NCBI GenBank assembly: GCA_032164245.1
Contig: JAVMKO010000001.1
Span: 78,489,892-78,553,891, forward strand
Direction of reading: 5' to 3'
DNA length: 64,000 nt
Source of the DNA: Sternotherus odoratus
Lineage: Eukaryota; Chordata; Testudines; Kinosternidae
Below the pieces are notes generated by a model. The model saw only the letters and a program-made list of their open reading frames with translations. It ran no database searches and was not told the DNA's origin. The translations under genes and the position numbers were made by a program. Shown here piece after piece: positions 54,390 to 64,000 of the stretch; the stretch's first letter is position 1, and each line of letters opens with the position of its first letter.

Positions 54390-55555
54390 AAGTAGAGAAG
54401 TATGTACGAAGGGGGAAGCAGTAGATATGGTATATCTTGATTGTTATTAAGGCTTTTGACACAGTGCTATGTAACATTCTCCTATGCAAACTAGGAAAAT
54501 GTGGTCTGGATGAAATTACTATAAGGTGGGTGCTCCATGGTTGAAAGGCTACTCAGAATAGTTCTCAGTGGCTCACAATGAAACTGAGAGAGCATATGTA
54601 GTTGATTTCCACAGGGATCAATCCTGGGTCCAGTACTAGTCAATATTTTCATGAATGACTTGGATAATGGAGTGGAGATTATGCTTAGAAAGTTTGAGGA
54701 TGACACCAAATTGGGAGGGGTTGTAGGCACTTTGGAGCACAGCATTAGGATTCAAAATGACTGTGACGCATTGGAGAATCGGTCAGAAATCAACAAAATG
54801 AAAACTAAAGAAAGACAAGTTCAAAGTACTACCCTTGTGCATTTGAATTTTTCCTTCCTGATTACAAAAGGGGGAATAACTGGATATGTGTTAGTACTGC
54901 TGAAAAGGATCTGGTGGTTATAGTGGACCAAAAATTGAGTGCATCAACAATGTGATGCAGTTGTGAAAAAGGTTAGTATAATTCTAGGGTGTATTAACAG
55001 AAGTGTCATATGTAAGATACCTCTGGGAGATAATTGTCCAGCTCTCTTTGGCTCTGGTGAGTCTTTAGGTGGAGTACTAGAACTTTTTTTTTTTTTTTTT
55101 TTTAAGGAAATGGGGGAAAATTGGGGTGAGCCAGAAGAGAGCAGCACAAATGATAAAAGAATTCGAGGTATGAGAAGGTTACGTAAGCTGAGCATGTTTC
55201 TTCAGAAAAGACGACCAAGCATGGACGTGATACGTTTTTTCAAATGTGTTAAAGGCTGTTTATAAAGAGAACTGTGATCAGTTGTTCTCCATGTCCACAG
55301 TAGGAAGGACCAGAAGTAATGGGCTTAATCTGCAACAAGGGAAATTTAGGTTAGATATTGGGAAAAACTTTCCAACTATACAGGTAGTTAAATTCTGGAA
55401 TAGGCTTCCAAGGGATGTTGTAAAATCCCCAACTTTTAAGAACAGGTTGGACAAACACCAGTCTAGGTTTATTTGGTCCTGCCTGAGCGCACAGTGCTGT
55501 ACTTGATGCCCTTTTGAGGTCTCTTCCAGTTCTCTCTTTCTATTATTCTATTTAT
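54390..55555 (+). pseudogene. CR1 LINE reverse transcriptase to 3' end, decayed
   Basis: RT motifs in order, in shifting frames: 'FDTVLCNILLCKLGKCGLDE', 'GSILGPVLVNIFMNDLDNGV', 'KFEDDTKLGGVVGT' (palm motif FADDTKL in live copies), then 'ILGCINRS', 'KRRPSMDVIRFFK', 'IGKNFPTIQVVKFWNRLPRD' and 'SPTFKNRLDKH', followed by the 3' untranslated end with 'ctcttccagttctc' and 'attctatttatgt'. The palm Ala is Glu here, and there are several stops, frameshifts and a T23 run near 55085. It is an old, inactive copy. The endonuclease part is missing (5'-truncated). Confidence 0.85.
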
Positions 55556-56319
55556 GTGTGGGGAGAAAAAGGAATAGATGGAAGGGAAATATGAAATGGA
55601 GAGCTATCTGCTAGACAGTTTTTAAAAAAGAGAATACATGCCTCATTAAAGAAGATTAAAAATACAAAATTTCCTAATACTTTTTCATGTAAGTAATTGG
55701 GGCATTTGCCCCGATGATGTTATGCAACTGTGAATGTGTGAGGAGATGGGCCAGGAGGTCAATGAAATTTTCTCTAAGATGTTATCCACAATCTCATCTT
55801 ATAGTTATCCTGTCCAGGAAGTGTCAAGAATCTTTGATTAGAGGTGGAGGGGGGTTGTGAATATGTGTAGGTTGTACCATTTTGAGTTTAGTAGAACATA
55901 TTCATCAGAAGTCAACATATGGTAAGGTCTGTGGTGAAGAGTACAGATCTGATGTTTGTGCTTAAGTGACTTGCATGTTCACCCTGTTGTTAGATGTGTA
56001 AGGGAGTGGAATATTTACATGTTTGAGCACACAAACTCAGTTATTTGTCCAAGTGGAGAACTTCTTCCTCAGCGGCATGTTTATCTGTTTAGTTGTCTTC
56101 AATAAACTTGTTTTATAACATCCACACTCCAAATCCCCACCTTTGTACTTTTAGCTAGAAAAGAGATTGACAGCAATAGCTTCTTCATCTCTAACCAATG
56201 AAACCTGTAAAGAAGAAAGGTATCAGGAATATGGTTATTCATGAACAAAATTATGGCTAGATCCTTCTTCCTACTGATGAGGGATGCAGCTATGGAAGTG
56301 CATTTTGATTGGAGGCAGT
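55556..56319. other. Intronic DNA, nothing recognised
   Basis: No exon or repeat supported. Confidence 0.5.
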
Positions 56320-56470
56320 ATAATCTTATGGCTAGACCAGAACTGGAGGGCAGGATTCCTGAGTTTTAATTTTGGCTTTGACTCACTGTGTGACTTCAGT
56401 AAATCACATAACACTATATGCCTCTATTCTAACCAAAGAGAATACTTCCCTTCTTCAGAAGGGTGCATAC
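56320..56470 (+). mobile_element. MIR SINE relic
   Basis: 'ggctagaccagaactggagg', 'aggattcctgagttttaatt', 'ttggctttgactcactgtgt' and 'gacttcagtaaatcac' follow the order of the MIR 5' and core regions. Diverged; 3' end not clear. Confidence 0.65.
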
Positions 56471-56719
56471 CCACTGAAGATTTGTGAAGTACTTCAGATG
56501 AAAGATGCTGCAGAAGTTCTAAGTATTAATGCTCCACGTCTTTCTTTCATTCCTAATATCTCCGAATAAAACTGTTTCAGGCTGAAGTGTTAACATCATT
56601 TACTTTAGTGCACACTAGCCAGTTCAAGAATTTTAAAAGTACTTGAGAGCCCATTGTAAATGAGGGCTCTGCTGCTGCCTCCTATTCTCCACTTTTCTCC
56701 TTTCTTTTGTGCCACTTCA

Positions 56720-58140
56720 TATGCTTGGAACAGCATCCCAAGTCCCATATGCCAGTGCCTTCACCACCTTCCTTAAATCATTTGAAAGTTCTGCAGCCAC
56801 TGCTCATCATCCTAGACGTGCACGATGATGTGATCCCACCACTCACGGCTTGTTTCCTGAGCCCAAAAGTGGCGTTCCACTGTGGTGAGGACCTCCGTGA
56901 ATTCCACAAGCACTCGCGTGTCATAGCTAGTATACGTGGTGAGATCAATGTTGCACTCCTCTTGCCTTTGTAGTTTAAGGAATAACTCCCACTGCCACTT
57001 CTGACATATTAGTCAGAACGAGCAGTATGTTGGTCAACAGTGCAGTGTCCATTCCTGCAGCCCGAAGAGACTGAGCATGCAGTACACAAACGGTTGAAAG
57101 CTGGCACCAAATGCGGACGGAAGCATGGGGATTGCTGGGATGTGAAGCAATGGATCACAGGGTATTGGGACAGGACCCAGGATCCCCCGTGATCTCCTTC
57201 GCCCTCCCACAACTCTTAGCGGTTGTAAGCGAGCGGGCACTCACCCCGGCGGCGGCTCCTGCTGGTCGATCGGGAATTAGCTCTCCAGCCTCCGGAGCGC
57301 CCTCTGCCGGCCGATGTCCTGCTCCTACTCTGGCCCCGTGTCCCTCCCGGATCTTGGTGCCCCCTAGCTGAGGGTGCTGCACCCCTGCAGAACCCCCTCA
57401 AGTCTTAGGGTTCCCCCTCCCTGGGAGACCCTCCACCCACTATCCCCACCTTGCCTCAGACTTGGCCACTTCCAGTCACCATTTGCCTCCGCTCACTGAG
57501 GCAGACTGCAGTATCATGGCCTCTCATCACCGGCAAGGGGGTCGGCCTGCTGCTCCTAATGCTAGCCCTGGGCTGCCCCCTGCAACTCCAGTAGCCCTGG
57601 GTCGGGCCTTCTGCTAGGCCCAGCAGCCTGGGGCTCCCAGGCTAGAGCTTCCCCAGCTCCTAGTGCCTTGCCCCAGCCCTGCCCCAATCCAGGTACCTTG
57701 CTTACGGCTCCCTGCAGCTGGGCCTGCCTTCCTCTGAATACAGAGGAAACTAACTCCCTGTCCCTGCCCCCCAGCCTTTTTATCAGGCCTGCTAGTGTTT
57801 GGGGCGTGGCCACCCATCTGAGCCTACTCCCTAATCAGGCCTGGGAGTTTGCTGGCTCCTGGCCACAACCCCTTCCCTGGGCTACTCCAGTCCTTTCAGG
57901 CAGGGAGCGGGTGGTCACCCCGCTACAGCGGTAGAAGAGAAAAAGATGCTCTGTGGGATAGCAGCCCAGAGTGCACTGCTCCGAATACTGCCCCAAGTAG
58001 GAATATGCTGTTGTATAGGCAACTGACAGTGTGAACACACAACAGTGGTTTCCCTTCAGTGCTCTGTAAGTAGCGTTGTAACTCTGCCTCTGTAAACATA
58101 CCCTTCGAGAGCTTTTCCACATGACACTCTTCCACTGATG
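56720..58140 (-). pseudogene. Harbinger transposase N-terminal relic, split by a solo LTR
   Basis: On the minus strand near 56860-56780 the motif 'EWWDHIIVHV', a stop, 'DDEQWLQNF' matches the N-terminal region of PIF/Harbinger transposases, before the DDE core. The DDE core itself is missing: similarity breaks off at about 56760. The solo LTR at 57224-57927 interrupts the upstream noncoding part of the element, which continues to about 58140. Inactive. Confidence 0.6.
57224..57927 (-). mobile_element. Solo LTR with perfect 5-bp target duplication
   Basis: On the minus strand the 704-bp unit begins TGTAGCGGGGTG and ends CGCTTACA, and 'gcggt' flanks it exactly on both sides (57219-57223 and 57928-57932). 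A TATA-like 'gataaaaagg' lies about 150 bp from its start. A 5-bp duplication and TG...CA ends fit an LTR retrotransposon or endogenous retrovirus. No internal genes remain. It is inserted in Harbinger-derived DNA and is therefore younger. Confidence 0.85.
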
Positions 58141-58224
58141 TTCATGTATTTTCTTGTGCCTGAAATGTTATCCTTTGTTCAGCGTTTGTCTGAGTTAGAT
58201 AGCAAGCTCTTTGGGGTATCAGCC

Positions 58225-59290
58225 AGTTGCCCCTTGGGGTGTTGAGGAGCTATCAGTCGCACTGCCTCCCCTGGAACCAACCCCAGTTCCTGAGCCTGCT
58301 CCAGGTGTGGTTGGCCCCAACAGAGAGGCTAGACAGGAGACCCCTGGAGATCAAGAGGGTCAGGAGGACCCTGTTCTCCCTTTAGCCTCCTCATTATCCT
58401 CTCTGGATGAGGCAGTTGCAGGCACCTTTATCTGTGGACCCCCCTCTCCTTATAGACAGTCGTGTCCACCAGGATCACCTCTGCAGGGTTGCGCAAAATA
58501 TGGGCTTGCAGGCCGAGGAAGTATAAGATTCAGAGGACCCGGTGGTTGACATCCCAGCCCTGGAAGGCCTGTCAAGGGTGGCTCTACCCCTCATCAAGAC
58601 TATACAGGCCAATGCTAAGACCTTTTGGCAGACCCTGGCCTCCCTTCCACTGCAAAGGGTGTGGAGAGGAAGTATTCCCATCTAATGGGACTCTAGGGCT
58701 ACCATGAAGTCCTTGGGTATGCACACTCCGGCAACCCAGTGCAAACATTTCAAGCCTTGTCAACAGCAGAAGCGATCCTATCATCCTCAGCAGAGGCAGG
58801 CAATTCTGAGTATATATAGCTTCAACTCCTGGAACTCAGTGCTCAAGTTTAAGGAGCTGGTGCTAACAGAGTCCAAGGAGGAGTTTGGAACGATAGTGAA
58901 GGAGGGCAAAGCGGTGGCATGGATCTCCTTACAGGCCTCCCTGGACACTGAGGACTCAACAGCGCTCACCTTGTCCTCTGGTATTGCCATAAGGTGTAGC
59001 TCATGGCTGCAGGCCTTGGAACTCCCACCTGAGGTTCAGCAGACTATACAGGACCTGCCTTTTGATGGGGCAGGTCTGTTTGCGGAACAGACCGACTCTA
59101 GGCTGCATAGACTAAAGAACTCCAGGGCTACCATGAAGTCCTTGGATATGCACACTCTGGCAACCTAATGCAAACATTTCAAGCCTCATCAACAGCAGCA
59201 GCGATTTTATGCTCCTCAGCAGAGGCAGGACTTTTATAGGAGAAAGGGCAGGAATGGCAGACACAAGCCTTTCCACCCCCCAACTGGGCA
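58225..59290 (+). pseudogene. DIRS-like Gag region with internal duplication
   Basis: A Pro/Glu-rich N-terminal part ('PLEPTPVPEPAPGVVG') is followed by a Gag-like body read as 'ELVLTESKEEFGTIVKEGKA', 'WISLQASLDTED' and 'QTIQDLPFDGAGLFA'. A 106-bp block occurs twice (58695-58800 and 59124-59229) with about a dozen differences; each copy encodes 'MKSL.MHT.AT'. The protein would package the RNA. Several stops are present. Where the Gag ends and Pol begins is not clear. Confidence 0.7.
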
Positions 59291-59739
59291 AGGCCATGCC
59301 TGACTAAACCGTTGTCAGGTTTCAAGCAGGCCTTTTTGAAGGTGCACCCGAGGATGGTGCACAAGTCACAATTTCAGATCCTTCACTGCCTTTCTTGAAT
59401 AGTCTGTGCTACTTCTACCATGGTTGGTCCCAAATAACTTTGGATTCCTGGGTTCTCCTTATGGTAGAAGTGGAATATGCTCTCCAATTCTATTCCTACC
59501 CTCCTTTCCATCCCTGTTCAGGGACCCTTCTTACAAGCAACTCCTTATCCAGGAGGTGTGGGCGCTTCTTGCCATGGAAGCTGTGGAGGAGGTTCCTCAG
59601 GGGCAAGGGGTTCTATTCTTGATACTTTCTAATCACCAAAGCCAAGTGCGGGGGTCGGTCTCAGACCCATTCTAGATCTGTGAGGATACAGCAAGTTCAT
59701 GGTAAAGTTGAAGTTCCACATGGTTTCCCTAAGTACAAT

Positions 59740-60990
59740 TATCCTTTCTCTGGATCCGGGACCCTTGACATGAAAGACGCGTACTTCCGTATAGCTATTC
59801 AGCCTGCACACAGGTGATTCCTATGGTTTGTGGTCAACCACAAACACTATCAATTTATGGTCCTTCCATTCAGCCTCTCAAGTGCATTCACCAAGTGCAT
59901 GTCGGTCATGGCTGCTTTCCTCTGTCGGAGGCAGTTGCAGGTATACCTCTACCTCAATGACTGGCTTCTCAGGGACCGCACTGTGGCAGGTGGAATTTCA
60001 AGTCAGATCCACATTTGAGAGACTCTCTCTCCTCCTCAACTTGAACAAGTGAACCTTGTCACCAACCCAAAGAATAGAATGGGTTGGTGTTGGACTCAGT
60101 TCAGGCAAGAGCACTTTTGCCAAAGTCCCGATTGCAAGCCTTGACAGACATCATTCAAGGCCTCCAGCAGTAGCCGACCACTACAGCAAGGGGATGTCTG
60201 AGTCTCCTCGGCCACATGGCAGCCTGCACTTATATGACCCGGCATGCCAGACTGAGGCTCAGGCCTCTACAGGTGTGGCTCACTTCGGTCTAACGCCAGG
60301 GATGTGACAGCCTGAATTCGTTGGTCATGGTGCCGGGGCAGGTGCTTGAGTCCCTTCAATGACGGCATGACCATTCGGCAGCCCTCAGTTCTCCTTGTCC
60401 CTAGTAACAGAAAAACTGCCATGTTTTACATTGACAAGCCGGGTGGAGCCCGGTCCTCTCCCATATATCGGGAAGCCCTCCGGCTATGGGAGTTCTGAAT
60501 AGTCCACTCCATTCACCTGGAAGCATCCTATCTACCAGGAGTTCAGAACGCACTGGCGGACCACCTCAGCAGGTCCTTCCACAGTCACGAGTGGTCCATC
60601 TGGCTGGATGTCATACACCTTGTCTTCCAAAGGTGGAGGTTTCCCCAGGTTGATCTCTTCGCCACCCGGAGCAACAGAAAGTGCCCAATGTTCTGCTTCT
60701 TCCAGAAACACAGGCCAGGCTCAATCATGGACGTATTCCTGCTCTACGCCTTTCCCCTGTTCCCACTCGTGCGTAAGGTCCTACTCAAGGTCTGCAGGGA
60801 TGGGGCAGAGATAATTCTGGCGCTACCAGCATGTCGTCAACAACATTGGTACGCCACACTCCTGGAACTGTCAGTGGACACCCTGGTCATGTTGCCTCTC
60901 CTCCCCAACCTCATAACTCAGGATCATGGTTGCCTTCAGCATCCCGACCTGGAGTCCCTCCACCTCATGGCTTGAAAGCTTCATGGCTGA
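59740..60990 (+). pseudogene. DIRS-like reverse transcriptase and RNase H, broken
   Basis: 'LDMKDAYFRIAIQPAHR', an in-frame TGA, 'FLWFVVNHKHYQFMVLPF', 'LSSAFTKCMSVMAAFL' and 'VYLYLNDWLL' give the RT fingers and palm. In the palm motif the usual Asp-Asp is Asn-Asp (YLND). The RNase H-like part follows in other frames ('NALADHLSR'-type motif near 60545-60575). Several frameshifts separate the pieces. Confidence 0.8.
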
Positions 60991-61059
60991 ACCCCATGGA
61001 GCGTCTATGCTCAGAACAGGTAAGGGAGGTCCTACTTGTCAGCAGGAAGCCCTCTGCTT

Positions 61060-62040
61060 GAGCCACGTCTCTGGCAAAGTGGAAAAGATTTACTTGTTGG
61101 TGTGACCAGTGTCCTACACCACTGTCCAGGCACCTGTACCTCTCATCTTAGACTACCTTCTGCACTTGAAAGAGCAAGGCCTGGCAGCGTCCTCTATAAA
61201 GGTACACCTTGCTGCTATCTTGGCTTTCTGCCTGGGAGCGTCTGGGTGCTCCATCTTCACCAACCCTATGGTTGGTTGGTTCCTGAAGGGTCTGGAATGG
61301 CTGCATTCACAGATCAGACAGTCTGTCCCCGCATGGGACCTTAACCTGGTCCTCTCCAGGCTAACGGGGCCCCCATTTTGAACCGCTGGAGACTTGCTCC
61401 CTTCTCTAGCTGTCGTGGAAGGTAGCTTTTCTGGTCTCCATTACATTAGCAAGGAGAGTGTCTGAGTTAAAGGCCCTCACCTCAGACCCACCTTATAAAG
61501 TGCTCCATGGGGATAAGGTGCAACTCTGATCTCACCCAGCCTTTCTTCCTAAGGGTGTGTTACACTTCCACACTAGTCAGGGCATTTTGCGGTCTGTTTT
61601 TATCCTAAGCCACATGCCAGTATCTGTGAACAGAGGCTGCACTTCTTGGATGTTGGGCAAGCATTAGCCTTTCACATTGAGTGCACTAAGCTGTTCAGAA
61701 AGTTGAACCAATTCATAGCGGTGGCAGACCGGATGAAAGAACTCCCGGTCTCATCTCAGAGAATATCTTCCTGGATTATGTCATTCATCCACATGTGCTA
61801 TGAGCTGGCCAAAATACCAGGCCCAGTTCTTACAGCACACTCCACAAGGGCTCAGGCCTCATCAGTGGCATTTCTGGCCCAAGTCCCGATACAAGAAAAC
61901 TGCAGGGCAGCAACTTGGTCCTCGCTACAGACTTTCGCTTCTCATTACACCATCATCCAGCAGGCCAGAGATGATGCAGCTTTAGGCAGAGCAGTGCTCC
62001 AATCAGATTCCATAGCTTCGACCCCACTGCCTAGGTAAGA
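61060..62040 (+). pseudogene. DIRS-like tyrosine recombinase, broken but with catalytic residues readable
   Basis: The N-terminal SAM-like part is read at 61109-61381 ('LILDYLLHLKEQGLAASSIK'). After a frameshift 'VAFLVSITLARRVSELKALT' carries the first catalytic Arg. After two stops and another frame change the 130-codon frame at 61646-62038 has 'QRISSWIMSFIHMCYE', 'AHSTRAQASS' (HxxR) and 'WSSLQTFASHY' with the nucleophilic Tyr. So all of R, H, R and Y can be seen but no longer in one frame. The enzyme integrates circular DNA by strand exchange. Confidence 0.85.
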
Positions 62041-62395
62041 CTTGGGAGTCACCTATTAGAATTGATATGAGCAAGCACTCAAAGAGAAAACGGTTACTCA
62101 TCTTCTCCTATGTGTTCTTTGAGATTTGTTGCTCATATCCATTCCAGACCCACCCACCTTCCCCTCTGTCTGAATAACTGCCAAGATGGAACTGAGGCGG
62201 CACTGGTTTGCAGAGTCGTATATTAAGTACCATGAAGACGACCCTCCAGGGGTCTCGACAGCCAACCCAACGGATACTGCTAGGGGAAAAACTTCCCGAA
62301 GACTGTGCATACAGCGCCCACACACTTAATTGGAATGGATATGAGCAACACATCTCGAAGAACAACAATTAGGAGAAGGTGAGTAACCGTTTTTC
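62041..62395 (+). repeat. DIRS-like 3' terminal inverted repeats
   Basis: 'gttgctcatatccattcc' (62129-62146) is inverted at 62330-62347 as 'ggaatggatatgagcaac', and the similarity extends outward to 'ggttactcatcttctcct' versus 'aggagaaggtgagtaacc' at 62373-62390. A smaller inverted copy of 'atatgagca...actcaaagag' lies at 62067-62086. Nested inverted repeats of this sort are the usual ends of DIRS elements. Confidence 0.8.
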
Positions 62396-63400
62396 TTGAT
62401 GACTCAGCCTGTGTGTGATGTCCCAACATCTCTCACTTGAGCTTTATTTTGTGTGCTTTTTCCATCAAATGGATGATTTTCCATATTTAGTTAGAAAACG
62501 TTGAATTTTTTAGAAAGGGGGGGATACATATTGTGTATGCTTTTGGGTCATTTCAGGTAACCTGGGGAAAGTGCTATGCTGAGGCTTGTTGACTGGGAGG
62601 CTTATGATCATGTTGGGGAAAGGTATGAATGGGAGTATACAGTGGGAGCGGCAAAGCTTCACATTTGGAATAAAGTTCTACTTTCCAGCATCGCCTTGAA
62701 TAGCTCAAAGAAAAATAAACGTTGAGTTTGATTCATGCAGTCAAGGATGTAGGCCATGGAGTGGGAAGGAGAGAGGGAGCACTGCTGAAATAGCATAAAC
62801 CTGGAGTTATTTCTGAATGAGCCAGCTCAGGAAAGGCATTAAGGGACATAGCCAGAATATATCTTTTCGCTTTAAGAAAAAGCAGAATAAGTTAGTCTCG
62901 GCAACCCCCTTTCTGTCTCCCCTAGCCCCCGAATAGTTTGTTTTACCTCTGCACCATTTCCATCCTTCCTTGGTCATTTTGAGATCCACCATATGCAAGG
63001 CCCCACATCCTACAAGGTACATTATATCTGTATTTTGCAGTGCGGGGACACAGATTGTTTCCTGCATGCTCTTACTCATAATTCTTCCCTGCACCAATCC
63101 AGTACATTCTGTGCACTTTTCCTTGCTATATATTTTGCTATTAATCTATTATTTTATGCTGCCTCCAGACTGTCAAAATGTCAGTGTGCTACGGATATTT
63201 GTATCGGAAACATAACTTCAGTTGTAAAAGTTGTCAGGGAAACTGGAAACTTTGTCATCTGGGCAGGGAACGGTTCAGTTTTGGCACCCAGGAGTTAGTT
63301 GAAGCTTCAACATTGGAATAAAGGCCTTTTGGGCACAGGGAAAGGTGAATTTAATTTTGAAAGGACTAAATTCTCTTCACCTTTTAGCAAAGTTTGAGAG
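62396..63400. other. Intronic DNA, nothing recognised
   Basis: No exon or repeat supported. Confidence 0.5.
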
Positions 63401-63403
63401 TAA

Positions 63404-63667
63404 GGGCTGGTCCTCACTGGGGAGGGGGGATCGACGGCAGATATGCAACTTCAGCTATGTGAATCACGTAGCTGAAGTTTGCATATCTGCCGCTGACCTA
63501 CCTGCCGTCCCCACTGCGGCGCGCTCCCCTGTCGACTCCAGCTTGCGCCTCCTGGCAAGCTGAAGTTCTGGATTAGACGCAGGCGATCGTTTTATCGCGT
63601 CTTAACCAGACGCGATAAATCGCTCGCCAGAAGATCGATCCTGCACTGCGGGAGTGAAGATGAGCCC
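63404..63667. mobile_element. MITE with TAA target duplication
   Basis: The ends 'gggctggtcctcactg' and 'gagtgaagatgagccc' are inverted repeats. TAA flanks both sides (63401-63403 and 63668-63670), as in PIF/Harbinger. The interior is a set of nested palindromes: 'gcagatatgcaacttcagct' is mirrored by 'agctgaagtttgcatatctg', and 'gcgataaatcgctcgcc' mirrors 'ggcgatcgttttatcgc'. Same family as 21871-22143. Confidence 0.9.
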
Positions 63668-63670
63668 TAA

Positions 63671-63883
63671 GTAGCTGTCCTGTTGCACCCCATACCTGGT
63701 ATCTGCCACAGTATCCAGTGATGAGGCCCTTTAGCTTGTATCTGCTAAAATGATAGAAAGTGACATAATTAAGAATACTGACATCTAAAAATTCCAGAGA
63801 GTTAATTACTCTCACACCTTTCACACTTGTATCTGAAATAGTTTACAGTTGGTCAACATTTTGCAAACTGTCTTTGCAACTGG
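63671..63883. other. Intronic DNA
   Basis: No feature supported. Confidence 0.5.
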
Positions 63884-64000
63884 AACAATGAGGAGTCCTG
63901 GTGGCACCTTAGAGACTAACAAATTATTTACTTGGGCATAAGCTTTCGTGGGCTAGAACCCGGAAGCTTATGCTCAACTAAATTTGTTAGTCTCCAAGGT
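63884..64000. mobile_element. Penelope-tail palindrome, cut by the window end
   Basis: 'gaggagtcctggtggcacct', 'tagagactaacaaatt' and 'cataagctttcgtgggctag' are followed by 'cggaagcttatgctcaacta' and 'aatttgttagtctccaaggt', the start of the inverted arm. This is a diverged subfamily of the copies at 16971 and 43523. The right arm continues past the window. Confidence 0.75.

Larger units (their letters stand above)
58225..62395 (+). mobile_element. DIRS-like tyrosine-recombinase retrotransposon, 5'-truncated
   Basis: The gene order is Gag-like region, reverse transcriptase/RNase H, tyrosine recombinase, then a 3' end with inverted repeats (62064-62391). DIRS elements use a tyrosine recombinase instead of a DDE integrase and leave no target duplication. 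The left end is missing. All three genes carry stops or frameshifts, so the copy is inactive, but about 4.2 kb can be read in order. Confidence 0.85.

Noticed and set aside
57155..57401. Two overlapping minus-strand frames of 61-75 codons with Ala/Gly/Arg-rich translation
   Set aside because: They are inside the solo LTR, which is noncoding, and in two frames at once.
58225..62395. A gene cluster with a site-specific recombinase (integron- or phage-like)
   Set aside because: The recombinase is of the DIRS type and follows Gag- and RT-like sequence in the order of DIRS retrotransposons; all frames are broken.
40766..64000. The next MRTFA exon (start of the RPEL region)
   Set aside because: I looked for the expected Leu/Gln-rich and 'REELV' coding stretch after the shared splice phase and did not find it on the + strand, so it lies beyond the window.

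Overview
This window is vertebrate nuclear DNA, most likely from a turtle. It has no prokaryotic gene organisation. Coding sequence is confined to short exons with GT/AG splice sites in tens of kilobases of intron. The repeats are a turtle-type mixture: a tRNA-derived SINE with a CR1-like tail (39436-39645), CR1 LINEs, a Penelope-like element, a DIRS-like element, PIF/Harbinger and hAT DNA transposons, MIR relics and solo LTRs. I cannot resolve the species.

The host gene is MRTFA (MKL1/MAL, the actin-regulated coactivator of SRF), on the + strand. Two alternative N-terminal exons are recognisable. The exon at 24378-24642 holds the start region of full-length MAL, with the conserved CTG (Leu) start at 24426. 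The exon at 40720-40765 is an alternative first coding exon starting with ATG. Both end one base into a codon, at the same phase and with the same base, so both can splice to the same downstream exon, which lies outside the window. A 62-bp segment at 11931-11992 has strong splice signals on both sides and is a candidate upstream exon. Everything else is intron or flanking DNA.

Layout. 1-11.9 kb: mostly single-copy DNA with a CR1 tail, a MITE, a MIR, a hAT relic with two minisatellites, a Penelope-like fragment (7996-9349) with an unbroken 304-codon frame, and a CR1 endonuclease fragment (10340-11205). 14-19 kb: a Harbinger MITE, a 1.3-kb hAT holding a 70-bp inverted copy of nearby DNA, and a Penelope-tail palindrome with a perfect target duplication. 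20.7-23.6 kb: a degenerate Harbinger interrupted by a MITE and a hAT. 24.4 kb: MRTFA exon. 25.4-30.1 kb: an AT-rich element invaded by a C-rich repeat, then a Tigger-like element with about 1.2 kb of GC-rich minisatellite. 32.6-39.6 kb: solo LTR, hAT elements, MIR, SINE. 40.7 kb: alternative MRTFA first exon. 41.8-49.2 kb: a LINE relic, a second palindrome, a Harbinger Myb-like gene split by two hATs, a 1-kb hAT, and a 5S-rRNA-derived retroposon with a perfect 18-bp target duplication. 50.7-64 kb: Penelope tail, hAT, CR1 reverse transcriptase relic, Harbinger relic with a nested solo LTR, a DIRS-like element of about 4.2 kb, and a MITE; the window ends inside another Penelope-tail copy.

The mobile-element genes are relics and do not work together with MRTFA. 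The biology that connects is alternative N-termini of one transcription coactivator. The most unusual structures are the Penelope-derived palindromes, the 5S retroposon and the minisatellites that sit inside repetitive elements. I see no operon-like or clearly new multi-gene system.
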